From: Schlesneria paludicola DSM 18645
GTDB taxonomy: Bacteria; Planctomycetota; Planctomycetia; Planctomycetales; Planctomycetaceae
Direction: 5' to 3'
Assembly: GCF_000255655.1 (NCBI RefSeq)
Contig: NZ_JH636434.1
Coordinates: 1,689,066-1,753,065 of the forward strand
Length of the DNA stretch: 64,000 bases
Part shown: in pieces, positions 17,328 to 26,994 of the stretch
Position numbering within the stretch: position 1 is the stretch's first letter
Layout of the letters: each line of letters opens with the position of its first letter
Position numbers and translations under genes: made by a program
The notes under the pieces: generated by a model
The model's input: the letters and a program-made list of their open reading frames with translations, nothing else
What the model was told of the DNA's origin: nothing
Database searches by the model: none

Positions 17328-18824
17328 CTATTTCGGCGTGCGTTCGTAAGCAAACGGAAACGGCCGCTGCTGGTCACGGAACAAGTACAGGCGTACCGTT
17401 CGAAACGGTCGGCCCCCACGAGTCATCTCGATCGAAGGCAATTCGTCCACTTCACGGAAATAAGGAGCATAAATTGTATTCACATCATCACGAAGGTCGG
17501 TGTCGATCAGGATCCCGTCGTGACCGACCCAGTCTTCCGGCCGACTCCAATAGGCGAAGCCTCTCGCATCCCCTTGACGATAGCAGGTGACCGGGATGCG
17601 ATTGCGGACGGCAAACGCCACTTGCCCGCTGTCGAACCAATGACTCGTGAAGAGAAACGTATTTGGCCGATCGATCAGGCCACGCTCCTGCAATTCTCGC
17701 CCCACGGAGTCCCATCCGCTGATTTCAATGCACGGATCACGGAACGGAAATTGGATCAGCCCGAACCGTGCTTGCACGACAAACGCCCCTGCGATGAGCA
17801 GCACGGATGCCGTCATGAAGTTCAGCCATCGTCGGACGACGATCGGCTCGCGAACCGATCGCGCGGCCCAGTCGGCACCCAGCATGGGAAATAGGGGAAG
17901 AAAGCCGATCAGTGGCCAATGCGGCAGAATCGGTCGCGTACAGGACACGACACCAAAGAGTACGAGAGGAACGAGAGCCTGACAGATCAGCAATCGTTCG
18001 ATGCCAGTAATGGTACGAAACGACCGGAGGCGACCGATCAACGCCGCGATGAGGGAATACCAGATCCACGGCAACAGCAACGCCATCGGACCAAACAGCA
18101 TCACGGCCAGTCCACCAATTTGGAGCCGTCCACCAACGGCGCGGCCGGTCTGAAATCCAAACGAAGCCCAGTCGTGTTGTGCATTCCAGATCAAGACGGG
18201 AACCAGTCCCAACAACCCGATGTCCGCCGCGAAATAGGGCCCCGGCGTCAAAAGGTTTCGACGTGCGGAGGGTGTCACAAGAATGTAGACCAGTGCCCCC
18301 AACGGCAGGAATACCGCATGGTACTTGCTGAGCATCGCACCCGCACACGCCAGACCAACCCAGAGCCATGGTACAAGGCGTCCCGGCGACGCGACAAGCG
18401 CCTCACTAAGCCGCCACATCGTAAGGAGCGCAAAGAACAGCAGCGGACCATCGGGCAGGACGAATGCCCCCGCGGCCGCGGTGTAGTAGGCGCTCAGATT
18501 CAGTGCGAGCGCGGCATAGAATCCTGCCCACTCGCCGAACCAGCGAGCCGTCCACGTGAACATGATCCATGTGGCCCCCCCGAACATCAGCACAAAACCG
18601 AAACGCAACGACAATGGATGCAACCATCCACCGAATGTCGAAATCCCCGCTTGAGCAACATAGCGCAGCATCGGCGGATGATCGAAGTAGCTCCAGTCAG
18701 GATGAACGGTGTACAGAAAATGGTACGCCTCGTCCTGTCCGGTCTCGAGAGTCGCCGCCCACGCAAGTCGGACCACCAGCGAAACGGCGATCAATAAGAA
18801 CAGGCAACGTCGTGGACTGCTCAT
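17328..18824 (-). CDS. ArnT/PMT-type membrane glycosyltransferase (GT39-like)
   Basis: 498-residue polytopic protein with roughly ten hydrophobic segments followed by a soluble C-terminal part of about 130 residues. The family signature is in the first extracytoplasmic loop: LETGQDEAYHF with the catalytic acidic pair and WSYFDHPPMLRYV, the metal/substrate loop of GT-C enzymes such as ArnT and dolichyl-phosphate mannosyltransferases. LSKYHAVFLPLGAL is also typical. It uses a polyprenyl-phosphate sugar donor at the outer face of the membrane; acceptor unknown. The frame is open up to 18929, which would overlap the upstream gene; the ATG at 18824 (MSSPRRCLFLL) is preferred, leaving a 52-bp gap and probable co-transcription with the phosphatase/barstar fusion gene. 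Confidence 0.85.
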   Translation of the reverse strand: MSSPRRCLFLLIAVSLVVRLAWAATLETGQDEAYHFLYTVHPDWSYFDHPPMLRYVAQAGISTFGGWLHPLSLRFGFVLMFGGATWIMFTWTARWFGEWAGFYAALALNLSAYYTAAAGAFVLPDGPLLFFALLTMWRLSEALVASPGRLVPWLWVGLACAGAMLSKYHAVFLPLGALVYILVTPSARRNLLTPGPYFAADIGLLGLVPVLIWNAQHDWASFGFQTGRAVGGRLQIGGLAVMLFGPMALLLPWIWYSLIAALIGRLRSFRTITGIERLLICQALVPLVLFGVVSCTRPILPHWPLIGFLPLFPMLGADWAARSVREPIVVRRWLNFMTASVLLIAGAFVVQARFGLIQFPFRDPCIEISGWDSVGRELQERGLIDRPNTFLFTSHWFDSGQVAFAVRNRIPVTCYRQGDARGFAYWSRPEDWVGHDGILIDTDLRDDVNTIYAPYFREVDELPSIEMTRGGRPFRTVRLYLFRDQQRPFPFAYERTPK

Positions 18825-18876
18825 CACGGCGGAATTCCATTCGCAAAAAGATGAACAAGGATCACCCCGAGACAGG

Positions 18877-20100
18877 TCAGTCCACGACCAATTCGACTCC
18901 ACTACCCGCCTCGGAGCCACCCTCGCCATGTTCGCGGAAGAGATCCATCAACCAGTCATAGACTGTTGAGCCACGATGCGCCCTGGCAACGTCCAAATCA
19001 TATTCCACGGAAGCCTTGTTGGAGGGATGACACCGCTCCAAATGTTGCTCCAATTGCCGAATCGTTTCCGGGTACCCAAGTCGCTGGCGCGAGATGGTGG
19101 CGTTCTTCCACTCCAATTGAAATCCACCTGCCGGAGTACCAAAGCCACCGCGCAGCAGATCATTGAGGGCGCTGAGATTCCGCCCCCACTCGACCCCGGG
19201 AATCAGCACGCGACTGATTTCGTCGTAGAATTCTTCGAGCGTGCTGAAATTGTCCCCGTCAATCACATACTTTTTTTTTAAGAGGCTTAGGACCGTGTCC
19301 TTCAGCCCGGGGACAACGGACAATCCGCTACCGCCGTAGATCGTCGCTTCGCCTGTCCAATCCACAAAGTGCCCGCCTGCTTCCTCCAGAATCGGAACCA
19401 AAGCGGCAGCATCCCAGGCATTCAGTGAAGGATCGACCATGAGTTCAGCGCGCCCCGTGGCCACCAGGATATGCCCGAAGCAATCACCCCAGCCACGCGC
19501 CAATTGAACCGATCCAATCAACGTTTCGTACGTGTCGCGACGACCGATGTTGTACCATCGCGAGGGGTTCGTCGTGCAGAAGGTGGCGTCGGCAAGTTCC
19601 GTCACGCCGCTGACACGAGCCGGACGTGGTTCCTCGTCGCCAATCTTCCACCAGGCTCCCGTGCCCTTTGCCGCATAGACGACTTCGTTGAGCGCCGGGA
19701 ATCGACAGACACCGACGACACATTTCGTCCCGTACTCGATACCGATCAATGTCCCGAACAAGGGGACCCCATGCACAAAGGACTTCGTGCCGTCGATCGG
19801 ATCAAGAATCCAGCGAAATCCGGTCGTTCCATCCTTACCGGGGAACTCTTCCCCGAGAATCGCATCGTCCGGAAATGCAACGGCAAGCCGATCACGAATC
19901 AAAACTTCGGTCTGCTTGTCGGCTTCAGTCACGGGAGTTGCATCTCGTTTCCGCTCAACGACGAGATCGGCAGATTGGTAGTAACTCAGAATGAGTCCCT
20001 GAGCCTCTTCCGCCACTCTCAGGGCGAATTCAAGGCGCGACGCGAGATCTTCAGGAGACGGCTCAGTTGCTGCAGCGGGACGGGTCACAGGCGTTTCCAA
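18877..20100 (-). CDS. Inositol monophosphatase-family phosphatase fused to a barstar-like domain
   Basis: 407 residues, about 140 more than normal for the family. Residues 1-270 are a complete inositol monophosphatase-type Mg2+-dependent phosphatase (HisN-type histidinol-phosphatase is a likely subtype): GEEFPGKDG with the first metal ligand, LDPIDGTKSFVHG with the metal-binding Asp cluster, and LNAWDAAALVPILEEAGG. From Lys277 the protein continues as a barstar (ribonuclease inhibitor)-like domain: YVIDGDNFSTLEEFYDEI, WGRNLSALNDLLRGGFG, FQLEWKNATISRQRLG and YDWLMDLFREHG. The junction is coded by nine consecutive A bases (minus strand, forward 19271-19279); loss of one A ends the protein after two more residues, gain of one A after three, giving the phosphatase alone. 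Start ATG 20100. Whether one polypeptide or two products are made is discussed in the findings. Confidence 0.88.
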   Translation of the reverse strand: METPVTRPAAATEPSPEDLASRLEFALRVAEEAQGLILSYYQSADLVVERKRDATPVTEADKQTEVLIRDRLAVAFPDDAILGEEFPGKDGTTGFRWILDPIDGTKSFVHGVPLFGTLIGIEYGTKCVVGVCRFPALNEVVYAAKGTGAWWKIGDEEPRPARVSGVTELADATFCTTNPSRWYNIGRRDTYETLIGSVQLARGWGDCFGHILVATGRAELMVDPSLNAWDAAALVPILEEAGGHFVDWTGEATIYGGSGLSVVPGLKDTVLSLLKKKYVIDGDNFSTLEEFYDEISRVLIPGVEWGRNLSALNDLLRGGFGTPAGGFQLEWKNATISRQRLGYPETIRQLEQHLERCHPSNKASVEYDLDVARAHRGSTVYDWLMDLFREHGEGGSEAGSGVELVVD

Positions 20101-20553
20101 AAAACGTGAACGAAACCAGGATGGTGAAATTTAGCGACGAAATGCGATTTACGCGACTGATGAACCCCTCGTTCGTCGACATTCATCAACGAACATTCCC
20201 GCCTGAAGGAGCACCTGAATGCCTCGGACGGTCTTGAAGCAGATGCGTTCCATGTCGTGTCACATCCAGTCTGAATCTTCGCGCCATTTTTTCAGACGTC
20301 ATCCCTGAGTCACCGACGACACCGTGACCAGATTGGAATGAGATGCACGCTCTCATCTTGGATGACTTCCACCGTCGTCAAACCCATTTGACGAAAACTC
20401 GAAATTTCAGCGTTTGTTCATCTTTTCTTCATTGTCCGAAGAGATCATCCGCCACCTCGAACTAGATGCTCTTTCGAACACTAAAAAAGCCAGCTGGAAG
20501 CGATTGTGATGAAGACACGTGGCAAGGAAATTCGTCTCCGCCATACAGGCCTC
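20101..20553. other. Intergenic region between divergent genes
   Basis: About 450 bp separating the divergent phosphatase/barstar gene and the lipoprotein gene; it must hold both promoters. A 29-codon open frame (20219-20308, ATG preceded by GAAGGAG at good spacing) is present but has no recognisable product and is not called. No repeats or strong stem-loops stand out. Confidence 0.35.
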
Positions 20554-21003
20554 ATGAAGGCGACCGGCTTTTTCCTGTTGAGTTTTGCACTTGTTGGATG
20601 TGGGTTCGGGACGAGTAAACCATCCGAATTGCACAATCTCGCTCCCGTCGTTGGTCGGATCACCTTCAAGGGCCAGCCGACAACCGGCGCGGAACTGATT
20701 CTGTTCGACATGGGCGTCGACGGCGATCCCACGAGCGGTACACCCGTGACTAAGGCCACGGTTGGCGGAGATGGCAAGTTCTCGGTCCAGACGATCGTTT
20801 CGAAAGGTACTGCCAACGGTGCGAAACCCGGCGAATACGTCGCGGCCATCTCGTGGAAAAAGCCCCTGCGTCCCAATGATCAGGAGAGTGACCTTGGTCC
20901 TGAATTGCTGCCAAAAAAGTACCAGGACCCGGGCACATCAACCGTATTGATCTCCGTCAAACCAGGGCGAAATGAACTCGAGCCAATCGAATTGAACCCC
21001 TGA
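20554..21003 (+). CDS. Small lipoprotein with carboxypeptidase-regulatory-like fold
   Basis: 149 residues from the ATG at 20554. The N-terminus MKATGFFLLSFALVGCG is a lipoprotein signal peptide with lipobox LVGC, so the mature protein begins at the lipidated cysteine. The body (APVVGRITFKGQPTTGAELILFD, then GGDGKFSVQTIVSKG, GAKPGEYVAAISW, and a C-terminal PGRNELEPIELNP) is the transthyretin/carboxypeptidase regulatory-like beta-sandwich that is very common in planctomycete lipoproteins. A GTG/ATG pair at 20506/20509 would add 15-16 residues before the signal peptide; less likely. It precedes the DUF1559 gene by 114 bp, a pairing often seen in this phylum. Function unknown; envelope-localised. 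Confidence 0.82.
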   Translation: MKATGFFLLSFALVGCGFGTSKPSELHNLAPVVGRITFKGQPTTGAELILFDMGVDGDPTSGTPVTKATVGGDGKFSVQTIVSKGTANGAKPGEYVAAISWKKPLRPNDQESDLGPELLPKKYQDPGTSTVLISVKPGRNELEPIELNP

Positions 21004-21117
21004 TCCTTCCGACGACTTCTGCAAATCGAATTCGCGGAAGCCAAAGTCGAACCTCGTGAACTTGATCACTCGGACTGCACTGACGCAGCCGGATTGCTTT
21101 TTACCCAGGAGACTGTC

Positions 21118-22209
21118 ATGACGAAAACGCGAAACCGGCAACGCCACCACAAAGGGTTCACACTGATCGAGCTACTGGTCGTGATCGCGATTATCGCCGT
21201 GTTGATCGCGCTGCTTTTGCCTGCCGTCCAGCAGGCCCGCGAAGCCGCTCGCCGAACCCAATGTCGCAACAACCTCAAACAGCTTGGTCTGGCGTACTAC
21301 AACTACGAATCGACCTACAACACCTTCCCGATGGAGAAAATTGATTTCACCGGGGCCACCCCGCCAATCAACTTTCAGCAAAACTGCAATCAAATGGTCC
21401 TGCCGTACCTGGATCAGGTACCGCTGTATAACCAGTTTAGCTTCAACACGATTTGGTCCGATCCGTCGCAATACACTCTGACCTCAACCAACCTGACCGT
21501 TTTCCAATGTCCGTCGGCTCCGTCGAAGGAATCCCGAACAAAACCCAGCAGCGTGACGCCTGCTGTTGAAAATCCGACGGGATATCCTTACCCGACTGCC
21601 GTGGGTGGATATGGTGTTTGCGATTACATGGCTCTCAGTGGTGCCCGTGCGAGTATCTGGGGTGCCACCGGCAATACGATCCCGACGACCGCTCTCTCGC
21701 CCGTTTTGACGCTGCCAGGAAATGCCCCCAGCACGAAAGAAAACCGCTTTACGAGCGTCATGCACAGCACCATGTCACGGACAATCGCCAACGTCACCGA
21801 CGGATTGTCAAACACCATGATGATCGCGGAAGCTGCCGGTCGCCCTGCGATTTATCAAACACGAAAACGCATTGTGGCTCCCAATGTCGTGACCAAAGAC
21901 GGATGGGGCTGGGCAGATCCCGGCTTCTCGGGTGCCATCGACGGCAGCACCGACGACGGTGTCACGATCAACAACGCCAAGAAGGGCAACGCACCCTTGA
22001 CCAATGCGACCGCTTGTCCCACGGGTGCTTGCGTCGGAACGTGCTTTGTGAATTGCGTAAATGACAGCGAACTGTACTCGTTCCATATCGGCGGCGTTCA
22101 AGTCTTGATGGGTGACGGTTCGGTTCGATTCGTCAGCGAGAACATCGGTGCCATGGTTTTGGCGGCCATCGTCACGGGTGACGCAGGCGATCAAGTTGGC
22201 GAGTTCTAA
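21118..22209 (+). CDS. DUF1559 family protein with type II secretion/prepilin N-terminus
   Basis: 363 residues. The start ATG 21118 has AGGAG upstream and gives a short basic leader ending HHKG, cleaved before [17 protein letters not shown] by a prepilin peptidase: the classical type IV pilin/pseudopilin helix. [25 protein letters not shown] follows, as in the planctomycete DUF1559 family. The C-terminal motif [17 protein letters not shown] (about 330-346) is the 'H-X9-DG' box of these proteins. An insertion rich in Cys ([14 protein letters not shown], near 305-318) looks like a disulfide-stabilised loop. Members are present in dozens of copies per planctomycete genome and are thought to be envelope or pseudopilus components; the particular role is unknown. 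A strong terminator follows at 22243. Confidence 0.92.
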   Translation: MTKTRNRQRHHKGFTLIELLVVIAIIAVLIALLLPAVQQAREAARRTQCRNNLKQLGLAYYNYESTYNTFPMEKIDFTGATPPINFQQNCNQMVLPYLDQVPLYNQFSFNTIWSDPSQYTLTSTNLTVFQCPSAPSKESRTKPSSVTPAVENPTGYPYPTAVGGYGVCDYMALSGARASIWGATGNTIPTTALSPVLTLPGNAPSTKENRFTSVMHSTMSRTIANVTDGLSNTMMIAEAAGRPAIYQTRKRIVAPNVVTKDGWGWADPGFSGAIDGSTDDGVTINNAKKGNAPLTNATACPTGACVGTCFVNCVNDSELYSFHIGGVQVLMGDGSVRFVSENIGAMVLAAIVTGDAGDQVGEF

Positions 22210-22242
22210 ACCAACTGAGAGCGATCCACTGAAGTGCTTAAC

Positions 22243-22279
22243 GGCCGAGGAACTCCAAAGTTCCTCGGCCGTTCTTTTA
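22243..22279 (+). terminator. Rho-independent terminator after the DUF1559 gene
   Basis: A perfect 12-bp stem (22243-22254 GGCCGAGGAACT paired with 22259-22270) closed by a 4-base loop CCAA and followed by GTTCTTTTA. It lies 33 bp behind the DUF1559 stop, so it ends that transcript. Confidence 0.9.
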
Positions 22280-22332
22280 TTGTGAGTGATGCAATGTAGA
22301 TTTGCGGTCCGCACAGGCAATAACAGCGACAC

Positions 22333-22878
22333 CTAGATGCGCTCGATCCAGGCCTTGGAATCGAGAACCTCGCTGATCATCATCTGCTGAGCACACAGAA
22401 TCGATCGATGCAGCTCTTCCGCCGTGACAGCTCCGGCCGAATTCGCAACAGGCAATGTCCCCGTCGCGTCGGAGAGAAATTCAACGTTGTATCCCCGATG
22501 CATCGCCTGACGAGCTGTCGTATCACAGCAAATGTGCGTCATGTAACCGCAAATCGTCAGCGTGCCGATTCCTGACGATTTCAGCCATTCTTCCAGGCCC
22601 GTCAGCGTGAAGCTGCCAGGCAACGTCTTGTCGATCAACAGATCGTAGCGTCGCTTCTCAACTTCGGGGTGCAGTTCCCACTCTGTCGATCCCTTCCGGA
22701 AGATCGGCGAGTCACTATCCAATTGATGGTGTCGGATCACGACGGTCGGCAGGCTCTTCTTGGCCGCAGCATCCATTACGCCAAGAATCTGTTCTAGGTG
22801 ACCGGTAGGGTGCGTGATTGGCAGTGCGCCGGTGAAGTACTCATTCTGCACATCAATGACCAGCAAGGCACGATTCAT
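22333..22878 (-). CDS. Isochorismatase-family cysteine hydrolase
   Basis: 181 residues of the isochorismatase-like hydrolase fold (nicotinamidase, N-carbamoylsarcosine amidase relatives). The catalytic triad is visible: Asp in LLVIDVQNEYF (about residue 9), Lys in LLIDKTLPGSF (about residue 90) and Cys in GYMTHICCDTTARQAMHRGY (about residue 124). The start ATG at 22878 has AGGAGA at good spacing; the frame extends upstream without support. Substrate unknown: nicotinamide, an N-carbamoyl compound or a similar amide are all possible. It lies downstream of the pyc gene in the same direction, separated by a stem-loop at 22936. Confidence 0.88.
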   Translation of the reverse strand: MNRALLVIDVQNEYFTGALPITHPTGHLEQILGVMDAAAKKSLPTVVIRHHQLDSDSPIFRKGSTEWELHPEVEKRRYDLLIDKTLPGSFTLTGLEEWLKSSGIGTLTICGYMTHICCDTTARQAMHRGYNVEFLSDATGTLPVANSAGAVTAEELHRSILCAQQMMISEVLDSKAWIERI

Positions 22879-22935
22879 GTGAGTCTCCTGCGAACGGTGG
22901 CGAGCAGCACGTGGCAAGTCTTCGCCAAATGATCA

Positions 22936-22971
22936 GGCGAGACTCGGCCCAAGTAAAGACCAAGTCTCGCC
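22936..22971 (-). terminator. Stem-loop behind pyc, possible terminator
   Basis: Nine-base perfect inverted repeat GGCGAGACT (22936-22944) / AGTCTCGCC (22963-22971) between the pyc stop and the isochorismatase-like gene, 120 bp behind pyc in its direction. On the minus strand it is followed by TGATCATTT, only a weak T-tract, so termination is plausible rather than certain. Confidence 0.4.
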
Positions 22972-23091
22972 CGAAATCTTCTCGAAACGAAGTCATTCCT
23001 CGTTCCACTTCTTCACAATGATGGCCCTGTGTGCCGAGGCGTGACACAAGGCTGATCTTTCCGATGTCCGAAGACATGGAACACACATCGT

Positions 23092-26000
23092 CTATTCCAT
23101 CGTCATCAGCAAATCACCTGCGGCGACCTGTGTCCCTCGTTTGACCAATACCTGAGCAATCTTACCGTCACGGTCGGCCGTCAAATTCGTTTCCATTTTC
23201 ATGGCTTCAAGACTGAGCAGCTTTTGACCCTTGGTCACACTGTCGCCAGCTTGAACGGCGATGGTCGAGATCATCCCAGGCATACTGGCCCCCACATGTT
23301 TGGGATTCGCCGAGTCCGCTTTGATATTGGCCGAAGCCTTTGGTTCGAGCGACTTATCGACCACCGTCACATCGCGCGGCTGTCCGTTCAATTCGAAGAA
23401 GACGGTCCGCTTCCCATCTGGATGTGGGTCGCTGATCGACAAGAACTTCACAATCAGACGTTTACCCGGTTCGATATCGAACGAAATTTCTTCGCCTGGA
23501 GCCTGTCCGTAAAAGAACACCGGTGTCGGCAGACAACTGGTGTCGGAATTGACCAATTGATGCTCGCTGAATTCCTCGTAGACTTTCGGATACAGCAGCC
23601 ACGTTACGACGTCACGATTCGTCGGCTCACGCTTAATGATCTTGCGAACCTTCTCGGCAGCAGAAGCAAAGTCGGCTGGAAGCAGACTCTCGCCAGGACG
23701 ACCGGTGACCAATGGACGATCGCGCAGAATGCGCCTCTGAACTGCCAGAGGGAACCCACCAGGTGGTTGCCCCATCTTGCCGCTGATCAAATCGATCACG
23801 CTTTCCGGGAACGAAAGATCCTTTTGTTCGTTCAAGACATCGGCCGACGTCAACTCGTTCGCCACCATGAAGAGCGCCATATCGCCAACGCTTTTCGAGC
23901 TTGGCGTCACCTTCACGATATCGCCGAACAACTGATTGACCTCGGCATAGACGCGGCAAACTTCAGGCCAGCGATCGGCCATCCCCAGCGCTTTCGCCTG
24001 CTGGTACAGATTGGTGTACTGTCCGCCCGGCATCTCGTGCTGATAAAGATCGGCCGTAGCGGGCAGCATGACGGTTTCAAATGGCTGGTAATACTGACGG
24101 ACCACCTCCCAATACCGGGCGAGCGAATCCAGATGCTCGGTTTCAAGCCCCGGGTTACGGTCCGAGAAGCGGATCGCTTCGACCAGCGTGTTGAGGTTCG
24201 GCTGAGACGTTCCGCCCGACATCGGGGCGAGCGCCGCATCGGCAATATCCAGCCCGACGTCGCTGGCGAACAGAATTGACGCGGCTTGAATCCCGGCGGT
24301 GTCGTGCGTGTGGAAATGGATGGGAATCCCAATTTCCTCTTTCAACGTCTTCACCAGCTTGGCGGCAGCAGCCGGTTTGCAAAGCCCTGCCATGTCCTTG
24401 ATTGCCAGCAGGTGAGCCCCGCCTTTTTCCAGCTCCTTCGCCAGGTTGACGTAGTACTTCAGGTCGTACTTGGGTCGCCCCGGATTCAGAATGTCGCCGG
24501 TGTAACAGATCGCAGCTTCGCACAGCATTCCGGTTTCGCAGACGGCGTCCATCGCCACACGCATGTTCGGCGCCCAGTTGAGCGAATCGAACACTCGGAA
24601 CACGTCCATCCCCGCCTGCGCGGCTTCCTTCACAAACTCGATCACGATGTTGTCGGGATAGTTCGTGTATCCCACGGCATTCGAAGCACGCAACAACATC
24701 TGAAATAGAATGTTGGGGACTCGTTCACGAAGCTGAACCAATCGATCCCAGGGGCACTCTTTGTTGAACCGCATGGCAGTATCAAACGTCGCCCCACCCC
24801 ACATCTCCAAAGAGAACAATTGAGGACACAGCCGAGCATAGGCATCGGCAATATTGAGCAGATCGTGTGTGCGGAAACGCGTTGCCAGCAGTGACTGGTG
24901 CGCATCACGCATCGTAGTATCGGTGATCAGCAATTGCTTCTGATCGCGTACCCATTGTGAGAACTTCTTCGGCCCCAACTCCTTGAACTTGTCGCGGGTG
25001 CCAGGAGGAATCGGTGCGTTCAGATCGAGCTTCGGCAAGGGTGCCGGACTTCGATCGACTTTCAGTGCCGCGGAGGCATGCACTTTTCCCGTGTTCAGGA
25101 TGGTGTCGGCCAGGAACGTCAGCATCTTTGTCGCACGGTCTTTTCGCGGCGCGAACTGGAAGAGTTCCGGTGTTTCGTCAATGAACCGCGTCGTGAACCC
25201 GCCATTGATGAACTTCGGATGCGTCATCACCTTGATCAGGAACGGGATGTTCGTTTTCACGCCACGAATACGAAACTCTTGCAGCACGCGTTCCATCCGC
25301 TTCGCGGCATCGCCAAATCGGCGGCCGCGAACCGAGACTTTGACGAGCAGTGAATCGTAGAACGGATTGATGACCGCCCCCGAAAACGCACTGCCGCTAT
25401 CCAGTCGTACGCCGGCACCGCCTGCCGAGCGGTAGTGCGACACCCGGCCATAGTCAGGCATGAAGTTGTTCGAAGGATCTTCGGTTGTGACGCGACATTG
25501 AATCGCAAAGCCATTTGTTTTGATGTCGGCCTGCGACCCCAAGTTGATTTCGGGATCGTCGAGCGGAACCCCCTGAGCCACCAGAATCTGCGATTTGACG
25601 ATGTCGATCCCCGTGACTTCTTCGGTCACGGTATGTTCGACCTGGATTCGTGGATTGACTTCGATGAAGTAGTAGTCGTTCTTTTCGGTGTCGAACAAGA
25701 ATTCGACCGTGCCCGCATTCTGATAGCCGACGGCACGTCCGATCTTGATGGCCGATTCACAGATCGCGTCGCGGATCTTGGAATCCAGGAATGGCGCGGG
25801 AGCAATCTCGACCACCTTCTGGTGCCGGCGCTGAACCGAGCAATCTCGCTCGAACAGATGGACCAGATGGCCGTGCTTGTCGCCGAGCAGCTGGACTTCG
25901 ATATGACGCGGTTGCCGGATGAACTTTTCCACGAAGATGTCCGGCGACCCGAAGGCCGTCATCGACTCGCGCTGAGCCTGATCGAAGAGTCCCGGCAAAT

Positions 26001-26535
26001 CCTCGGGCTTGAGGACGACACGCATCCCGCGTCCACCACCGCCATTGGCGGCCTTCAAAATCACGGGATAGCCGGTCGCCTCGGCCAGCTTCTGACCATC
26101 CGCGACGTCGGCGATTGGCTTCGAGCTGCCACCTAGCACCGGCACGCCGGCCGCCCGGGCGATCTCGCGCGCCGTGATCTTGTTCCCCAACGATTCGAGA
26201 ATCTTGACGGTCGGACCAACGAAAATGATTCCGGCCTCGTCACATGCGGCGGCCAATGCTGGATTTTCCGACAGGAATCCATAACCGGGATGGATGGCGT
26301 CAACGCCAGCCAGCTTGGCAATTCGAATGATCGCCGGAATATCGAGATAGGCTCGAATCGGTTCGCCGGGGGCACCAATCTGATAGGCCTCGTCCGCTTT
26401 GAACCGGTGCAATGCGTAACGATCTTCGTGCGTATAGATCGCGACCGTACGGATTTGCAGTTCGTGAGCCGACCGGCAAATACGAATGGCGATTTCACTG
26501 CGGTTGGCAACGAGTAACTTCTTAATCGTCTTCAT
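23092..26535 (-). CDS. pyc: Pyruvate carboxylase
   Basis: 1147-residue single-chain (alpha4-type) pyruvate carboxylase that makes oxaloacetate from pyruvate, bicarbonate and ATP, feeding the TCA cycle and gluconeogenesis. Order of domains: biotin carboxylase (1-450; LLVANRSEIAIRICR, ATP-grasp GGGGRGMRVV, EVNPRIQVEHTVTE), carboxyltransferase TIM barrel (about 530-800; ITDTTMRDAHQSLLATR, MAGLCKPAAAAKLVK, HTHDTAG), the central PC-specific domain (HEMPGGQYTNL through about 1040), and the biotinyl domain with EAMKMET, biotinylated at Lys1113. Length equals the family norm. No ribosome binding site stands out before ATG 26535. The gene is monocistronic; the next promoter-proximal gene is 459 bp away. 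Its presence fits an anaplerotic route together with the glycogen and hexosamine genes in the window. Confidence 0.97.
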   Translation of the reverse strand: MKTIKKLLVANRSEIAIRICRSAHELQIRTVAIYTHEDRYALHRFKADEAYQIGAPGEPIRAYLDIPAIIRIAKLAGVDAIHPGYGFLSENPALAAACDEAGIIFVGPTVKILESLGNKITAREIARAAGVPVLGGSSKPIADVADGQKLAEATGYPVILKAANGGGGRGMRVVLKPEDLPGLFDQAQRESMTAFGSPDIFVEKFIRQPRHIEVQLLGDKHGHLVHLFERDCSVQRRHQKVVEIAPAPFLDSKIRDAICESAIKIGRAVGYQNAGTVEFLFDTEKNDYYFIEVNPRIQVEHTVTEEVTGIDIVKSQILVAQGVPLDDPEINLGSQADIKTNGFAIQCRVTTEDPSNNFMPDYGRVSHYRSAGGAGVRLDSGSAFSGAVINPFYDSLLVKVSVRGRRFGDAAKRMERVLQEFRIRGVKTNIPFLIKVMTHPKFINGGFTTRFIDETPELFQFAPRKDRATKMLTFLADTILNTGKVHASAALKVDRSPAPLPKLDLNAPIPPGTRDKFKELGPKKFSQWVRDQKQLLITDTTMRDAHQSLLATRFRTHDLLNIADAYARLCPQLFSLEMWGGATFDTAMRFNKECPWDRLVQLRERVPNILFQMLLRASNAVGYTNYPDNIVIEFVKEAAQAGMDVFRVFDSLNWAPNMRVAMDAVCETGMLCEAAICYTGDILNPGRPKYDLKYYVNLAKELEKGGAHLLAIKDMAGLCKPAAAAKLVKTLKEEIGIPIHFHTHDTAGIQAASILFASDVGLDIADAALAPMSGGTSQPNLNTLVEAIRFSDRNPGLETEHLDSLARYWEVVRQYYQPFETVMLPATADLYQHEMPGGQYTNLYQQAKALGMADRWPEVCRVYAEVNQLFGDIVKVTPSSKSVGDMALFMVANELTSADVLNEQKDLSFPESVIDLISGKMGQPPGGFPLAVQRRILRDRPLVTGRPGESLLPADFASAAEKVRKIIKREPTNRDVVTWLLYPKVYEEFSEHQLVNSDTSCLPTPVFFYGQAPGEEISFDIEPGKRLIVKFLSISDPHPDGKRTVFFELNGQPRDVTVVDKSLEPKASANIKADSANPKHVGASMPGMISTIAVQAGDSVTKGQKLLSLEAMKMETNLTADRDGKIAQVLVKRGTQVAAGDLLMTME

Positions 26536-26994
26536 TCAAAGGAGATCTTTTTTGTCGGGAGCGATCAAACAAAAACGAAACGCGCGTCCAATAGGATACT
26601 TGACCTCCGTTGCAACTCGCAAACGACTCCGTTTCGTCAAGGCCGTTCTCAACGCAAAGAATGTCGACGGCGCGGGCTATCCTGGCACCATGCCCAGATT
26701 TTCGCACTGCGTCCATTGCATGCCGCAAACGGCAACGCCGTAAAGGATTTTTTCGCCGGTTTTCGTGTGCCGCCGGCTCAGCCCATGCTCCTGCTCCAAC
26801 CACTTTGATTCATCGCAGGACAATGACGCCCGTCGAGAGATCAAACAAAAGCGTCCTTTTGAGTGGCAATCGCCGTTCCATTTCCATCAACCAGGATGCA
26901 CTTCATTCCAGAATCTAAGGGCACTTGCACAGTCAGTGGTACCTAAAATATGTTGAAATCAAGGCACAGGCAGGCACGACTTGGGGACACACGA
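26536..26994. other. Intergenic region upstream of pyc
   Basis: 459 bp between the pyc start (minus) and the rsmE stop (minus). It should hold the pyc promoter and the end of the glgC-rsmE transcript. No terminator-like stem, repeat or convincing small gene is seen. Confidence 0.35.

Noticed and set aside
20219-20308. 29-codon plus-strand frame with a GAAGGAG site
   Set aside because: Too short and with unremarkable composition; no neighbour logic. Would need ribosome profiling or conservation to be called.
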